Shown here one piece after another: positions 6,009 to 7,892 of a stretch of DNA of 7,892 nucleotides. The first letter of the stretch is position 1, and each line of letters starts with the position of its first letter. The DNA lies in contig JAYWGG010000092.1 in the NCBI GenBank assembly GCA_043778415.1, positions 1 to 7,892 of the forward strand, in the 5' to 3' direction. The notes below the pieces were generated by a model. It saw only the letters and a list, made by a program, of their open reading frames with translations, had not been told where the DNA came from and did no database searches. A program made the position numbers and the translations under genes. The stretch comes from JAYUHK01 sp043778415. GTDB taxonomy: Bacteria; Bacteroidota; Bacteroidia; Chitinophagales; Saprospiraceae.

Positions 6009-6668
6009 TTAATCTTCCTTGCCGCCGTTGAGTTCTTCTTGCAAAACCTTGAGCTTCGCCCAATCACCCGACGCTGCCAGTGCAGACTGCTTGGGCCACG
6101 TGCTTGGGTCGTGCATACGGTAGCGAGAGCCTGCCTCGTCCAAGATAGCTTTTAGCTGCGCCACATCTGCCATCGCCAAGTCTGCGAAAGTCGTGATGCC
6201 ACCAGCATTGAGCAACTGCTCTATTTTGGGACCGATGCCTTCGATTTTCTTCAAGTCATCTGGCTTCACTTCCGAGCTGCTGCTTGCGGGAGCTTTCTCT
6301 GCCTTTGGGGCTGCGGCGGCGGCTGGTGCTGGTGCTTCAGCTACTGGAGCAACCACTTTTGCGACTGCTGATGCAGCTTTTGCTTTTGCAGGAGCTGCGG
6401 CTGGCACAACGTCCGAGTCAGCGATGACGCTCACAAACATTCTGTCGTTGCGACCTTTTTTGAAAGTCACTTTGCCATCTACCAACGCATAAAGTGTATG
6501 GTCTTTTCCGATGCCTACGCCTGCCCCTACGTGGTAGCGAGTTCCGCGTTGGCGGATAATGATATTGCCGGCAATCGCAGTCTGACCACCGAATAGCTTC
6601 ACGCCCAAGCGTTTGCTTCTACTGTCGCGGTTGTTCTGCGTACTACCTTCACCTTTTTTGTGTGCCAT
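6009..6668 (-). CDS. rpmA: Ribosomal protein L27 (bL27) with helix-hairpin-helix extension
   Basis: L27 is a large-subunit ribosomal protein whose N-terminal tail reaches toward the peptidyl transferase centre. Residues 1 to about 85 are a full bL27, from MAHKKGEGSTQNNRDS through YHVGAGVGIGKDHTLYALVDG to KGRNDRMFVSVI. There is no cleavable pre-sequence before AHKK of the kind found in Firmicutes. Usual L27 has about 85-90 residues; this protein has 219. Residues 86-133 are an Ala/Pro/Lys-rich linker. Residues 136-182 are a helix-hairpin-helix module (DDLKKIEGIGPKIEQLL, then GGITTFADLA), followed by a conserved-looking tail (YRMHDPSTWPKQ, then GDWAKLKVLQEELNGG) to 219. The module suggests nucleic-acid binding, perhaps rRNA, but this is inference. 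The gene follows rplU by 87 bases and has its own terminator. The reading frame is intact, so the fusion is not a frameshift artefact within this sequence. Confidence 0.95.
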   Translation of the reverse strand: MAHKKGEGSTQNNRDSRSKRLGVKLFGGQTAIAGNIIIRQRGTRYHVGAGVGIGKDHTLYALVDGKVTFKKGRNDRMFVSVIADSDVVPAAAPAKAKAASAVAKVVAPVAEAPAPAAAAAPKAEKAPASSSSEVKPDDLKKIEGIGPKIEQLLNAGGITTFADLAMADVAQLKAILDEAGSRYRMHDPSTWPKQSALAASGDWAKLKVLQEELNGGKED

Positions 6669-6695
6669 TTTATATTATAAAATTGAACTTATGAA

Positions 6696-6703
6696 CAAAT
6701 ATA
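6696..6703 (-). promoter_or_regulatory. Possible rpmA promoter -7 box
   Basis: On the minus strand this reads TATATTTG, an exact match to TAnnTTTG, 27 bases before the rpmA start codon. No -33 TTG is seen at the usual spacing and the region is AT-rich, so a chance match is quite possible. It would allow rpmA to be transcribed apart from rplU. Confidence 0.3.
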
Positions 6704-6725
6704 TGATAAATTGTTTTTGGGTGTT

Positions 6726-6745
6726 ACTTTTTTTTACTTTTTTTT
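6726..6745. repeat. Tandem 10-bp repeat between rplU and rpmA
   Basis: ACTTTTTTTT occurs twice in tandem (6726-6735 and 6736-6745), followed by AC and eight A residues. It is a slippage-prone low-complexity tract in the spacer, and its length could vary between strains. Confidence 0.6.
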
Positions 6746-6747
6746 AC

Positions 6748-6772
6748 AAAAAAAATTACGCAGAGATTGCGT
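6748..6772 (-). terminator. Terminator-like hairpin overlapping the rplU stop
   Basis: On the minus strand the last rplU codons form ACGCA-ATCTC-TGCGT (6772 to 6758), a 5-bp stem with a 5-base loop, followed by AA and a run of eight T residues (6755 to 6748). The stem is short, so termination would be partial at best. It could reduce read-through from rplU into rpmA. Confidence 0.35.
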
Positions 6773-7067
6773 CTATTTGTATTTTAGTAAATTGTTGGCG
6801 ATGACCCTTTTTCAAGCGATAGCCTTTGCGGCGATTTTTCTTGAAAATGATTACTTTGTCACCTTTCTGATGACCAAGTACGGTGGCAGTCACTTTTGCG
6901 CCTGCGAGCGTCGGCTTGCCGATGCGAACACTGCCTCCATTATCTACCAAGAGAACTTGGTCGAAAGAAACATTGTCGCCTTCATTGGCTTCTAACCGGT
7001 GGACGAAGATCGGCTGACCTTCCTCGACTTTGAATTGTTGACCGGCTATGGTTACGATAGCGTACAT
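6756..7067 (-). CDS. rplU: Ribosomal protein L21 (bL21)
   Basis: L21 is a structural protein of the large ribosomal subunit that binds 23S rRNA. The 103-residue length is normal for the family. It starts MYAIVTIAGQQFKVEEGQ, the typical bL21 N-terminus. The mid-region VLLVDNGGSVRIGKP and the basic C-terminal segment KVIIFKKNRRKGYRLKKGHRQQFTKIQI (about residues 71-98) carry the expected rRNA-contact residues. It is the first gene of the usual rplU-rpmA pair. The start ATG has an A-rich leader without Shine-Dalgarno. A promoter with both -7 and -33 boxes lies 53 to 84 bases upstream. This L21 has no extension; the added helix-hairpin-helix module is on L27 instead. Confidence 0.98.
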   Translation of the reverse strand: MYAIVTIAGQQFKVEEGQPIFVHRLEANEGDNVSFDQVLLVDNGGSVRIGKPTLAGAKVTATVLGHQKGDKVIIFKKNRRKGYRLKKGHRQQFTKIQIDAISA

Positions 7068-7119
7068 GAAAAAAAATTATGATGTATGAAAAAAATAGTT
7101 GTTTTTTGAGAACAGAGCG

Positions 7120-7152
7120 CAAAGATATGTCTTTTGTCGCAAAACGACAAAA
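7120..7152 (-). promoter_or_regulatory. rplU-rpmA promoter with operator-like palindrome
   Basis: On the minus strand TATCTTTG (7127 to 7120) matches the Bacteroidota -7 consensus TAnnTTTG exactly, and TTTG (7151 to 7148) lies 20 bases upstream as a fitting -33 box. Transcription would begin near 7113, giving a leader of about 45 bases. A perfect inverted repeat, TTTTGTCG (7132-7139) with CGACAAAA (7145-7152) around CAAAA, fills the spacer and includes the -33 box, so a protein bound there could block or aid polymerase. Confidence 0.65.
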
Positions 7153-7220
7153 TTATGTACAATTTTTTTTAGGTAATTTTTTTTGCGTATCGGCGGAAGG
7201 AAAACAACGCCTACCAGCAG

Positions 7221-7257
7221 TTAGACGAAGCAATTCCAATGAGAATTACTCGTCTAA
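7221..7257. repeat. Bulged inverted repeat
   Basis: TTAGACGA (7221-7228) pairs with TCGTCTAA (7250-7257), and inside it AATTC (7232-7236) pairs with GAATT (7243-7247) around a 6-base loop. There is no T-run on either side, so it is not a standard terminator. It lies about 70 bases upstream of the rplU promoter. It could be part of a dispersed repeat or a small folded RNA; its role is unknown. Confidence 0.45.
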
Positions 7258-7337
7258 AATAAGGTATTTTGACAGGCTCTTGCAATAGGGATGGGAGGGT
7301 ACGAACTTGAACTCCCCTTTTAATTTTATGTTTTTCT

Positions 7338-7353
7338 TGTTCCTTGCGGAACA
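7338..7353 (+). repeat. Small GTTCC/GGAAC hairpin
   Basis: TGTTCC, loop TTGC and GGAACA form a 6-bp stem. On the plus strand it is followed by a T-rich tract (7354-7366), giving a weak terminator-like look, but no plus-strand gene lies upstream. Hairpins of this sequence type also occur as dispersed intergenic repeats in Bacteroidota. Confidence 0.3.
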
Positions 7354-7411
7354 TCTTTCTTTTTTAGTTTGCCGTGGGTAAACAGCAAAATCGGCGGGTT
7401 TTATTTTGGAT

Positions 7412-7429
7412 ACTAACTGAACTAACTGA
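7412..7429. repeat. Tandem 9-bp repeat
   Basis: ACTAACTGA is repeated twice without a spacer (7412-7420 and 7421-7429). It is probably a replication-slippage product in non-coding DNA. Confidence 0.5.
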
Positions 7430-7500
7430 ACGTTGAACTCGAAAAAACTGTTTGAGTGTTGCTTTGGGTGAAAATCTTTTGTTTTGTGTTTTTTTATTCC

Positions 7501-7716
7501 CTAAAACGGTGCAATCTTGATTCTATTTTTGATGCACTCTACGACGGCTGCGGAGGTTGCGCCCGTATATTCGGGAGCGATTTTGCTTCGCAAAAACGAT
7601 TTCAGAGAACCTTGTTGCGTAATCTCTGCAACCGAACTACCCGCTTGTGGGTAAGTTTCGTCAATCGAAACCGACATTCGGCTCGGATTGGGCGATGATG
7701 GTACTGTCTTTTTCAT
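7501..7716 (-). CDS. Small hypothetical protein
   Basis: An open frame of 71 residues starting at the ATG at 7716 (MKKTVPSSPNPSRMSVSID) and ending at the TAG at 7501-7503. A TTG two codons upstream is possible but less likely; a stop codon lies just before it. Support for coding is indirect: the segment is visibly richer in G+C than its flanks, and its codons (frequent GCA, GCG, TCG and CGA) resemble the other genes. There is no signal peptide or membrane segment and no recognised motif. The first half is Ser/Pro-rich; the second half (LKSFLRSKIAPEY, then AAVVECIKNRIKIAPF) could be helical. I see no clear promoter or terminator. The overlapping plus-strand frame has an unnatural Cys/Phe/Arg-rich composition and is rejected. 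Confidence 0.45.
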   Translation of the reverse strand: MKKTVPSSPNPSRMSVSIDETYPQAGSSVAEITQQGSLKSFLRSKIAPEYTGATSAAVVECIKNRIKIAPF

Positions 7717-7892
7717 AAGCAATGGCTTTTAGTTGTGATTAGTCTTTAATTTGTAAAAAAGATTGGATTTTTTTTAATACATTATTGCGGACAACTGTTA
7801 AGAAAAGAGTGTTGCTCAACGTTCTTAAAGTCAAAAAGTCTTACCTTTTTGATTCGTTCTGGTGCTGACTTTTCAGCACTATGGAAATTTTC
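7717..7892. other. Non-coding end of window with small hairpins
   Basis: No gene is seen. GTGCTGA (7862-7868) pairs with TCAGCAC (7873-7879) around a CTTT loop, and TTAAGAA (7798-7804) pairs with TTCTTAA (7822-7828). No T-run follows either one. They may belong to an element that continues beyond the window. Confidence 0.4.

Larger units (their letters stand above)
7068..7500. other. Gene-free region upstream of rplU
   Basis: No gene is supported. The region holds the rplU leader and promoter (7068-7151), a bulged hairpin (7221-7257), a small hairpin (7338-7353) and a 9-bp tandem repeat (7412-7429). A stretch at about 7290-7315 superficially resembles a tRNA T-arm on the minus strand, but no complete tRNA can be folded. 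Confidence 0.6.

Noticed and set aside
7285..7330. Minus-strand GGGAG, TTCAAGT and CTCCC resemble a tRNA T-arm
   Set aside because: Seven extra bases lie between loop and 3' stem half, and no matching acceptor, D or anticodon arms are found on either side.
7456..7698. Plus-strand frame opposite the small hypothetical gene
   Set aside because: Cys/Phe/Arg-rich composition typical of a shadow; the minus-strand frame has more gene-like codons.

Overview
The window looks like chromosomal DNA from a member of the Bacteroidota. Gene-free stretches are very AT-rich. Starts sit behind A-rich leaders with no clear Shine-Dalgarno. Several upstream regions carry the Bacteroidota -7 box (TAnnTTTG). Two minus-strand proteins have a signal peptide plus a C-terminal type IX secretion (T9SS) sorting domain. 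The TPR-like protein and the L27 extension point to the same phylum, perhaps the Saprospiria/Chitinophagia side, but I cannot place it more finely.

Layout. 1-658 has no gene; it holds repeat-like and hairpin sequence. 659-2170 (+) encodes an unrecognised all-helical, TPR-like cytoplasmic protein closed by a strong terminator (2197-2240). 2302-2967 (+) is cytidylate kinase (cmk), starting at a GTG after that terminator. 3056-4426 (-) and 4805-5221 (-) encode two T9SS cargo proteins, one large and one very small, each followed by a copy of the same 63-bp terminator repeat. 5222-6008 is a 787-bp gene-free region with a perfect 36-bp palindrome, a possible structured RNA and the rpmA terminator. 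6009-6668 (-) is ribosomal protein L27 (rpmA) with a long C-terminal extension ending in a helix-hairpin-helix module. 6756-7067 (-) is ribosomal protein L21 (rplU), with a good promoter upstream. 7068-7500 is gene-free, 7501-7716 (-) is a small hypothetical ORF, and the window ends in non-coding DNA.

How the parts fit. rplU-rpmA is the usual L21-L27 pair, but a terminator-like hairpin at the rplU stop and a -7 box before rpmA suggest partly separate control. cmk supplies CDP from CMP and appears monocistronic. The two T9SS cargo genes look like separate transcription units sharing a duplicated 3' end. I see no phage, CRISPR, transposase or defence genes. The unusual items are the L27 fusion, the 36-bp palindrome, the duplicated terminator, the minimal T9SS cargo, and a recurring TTTTGTCACAAAA-like motif found in intergenic DNA.
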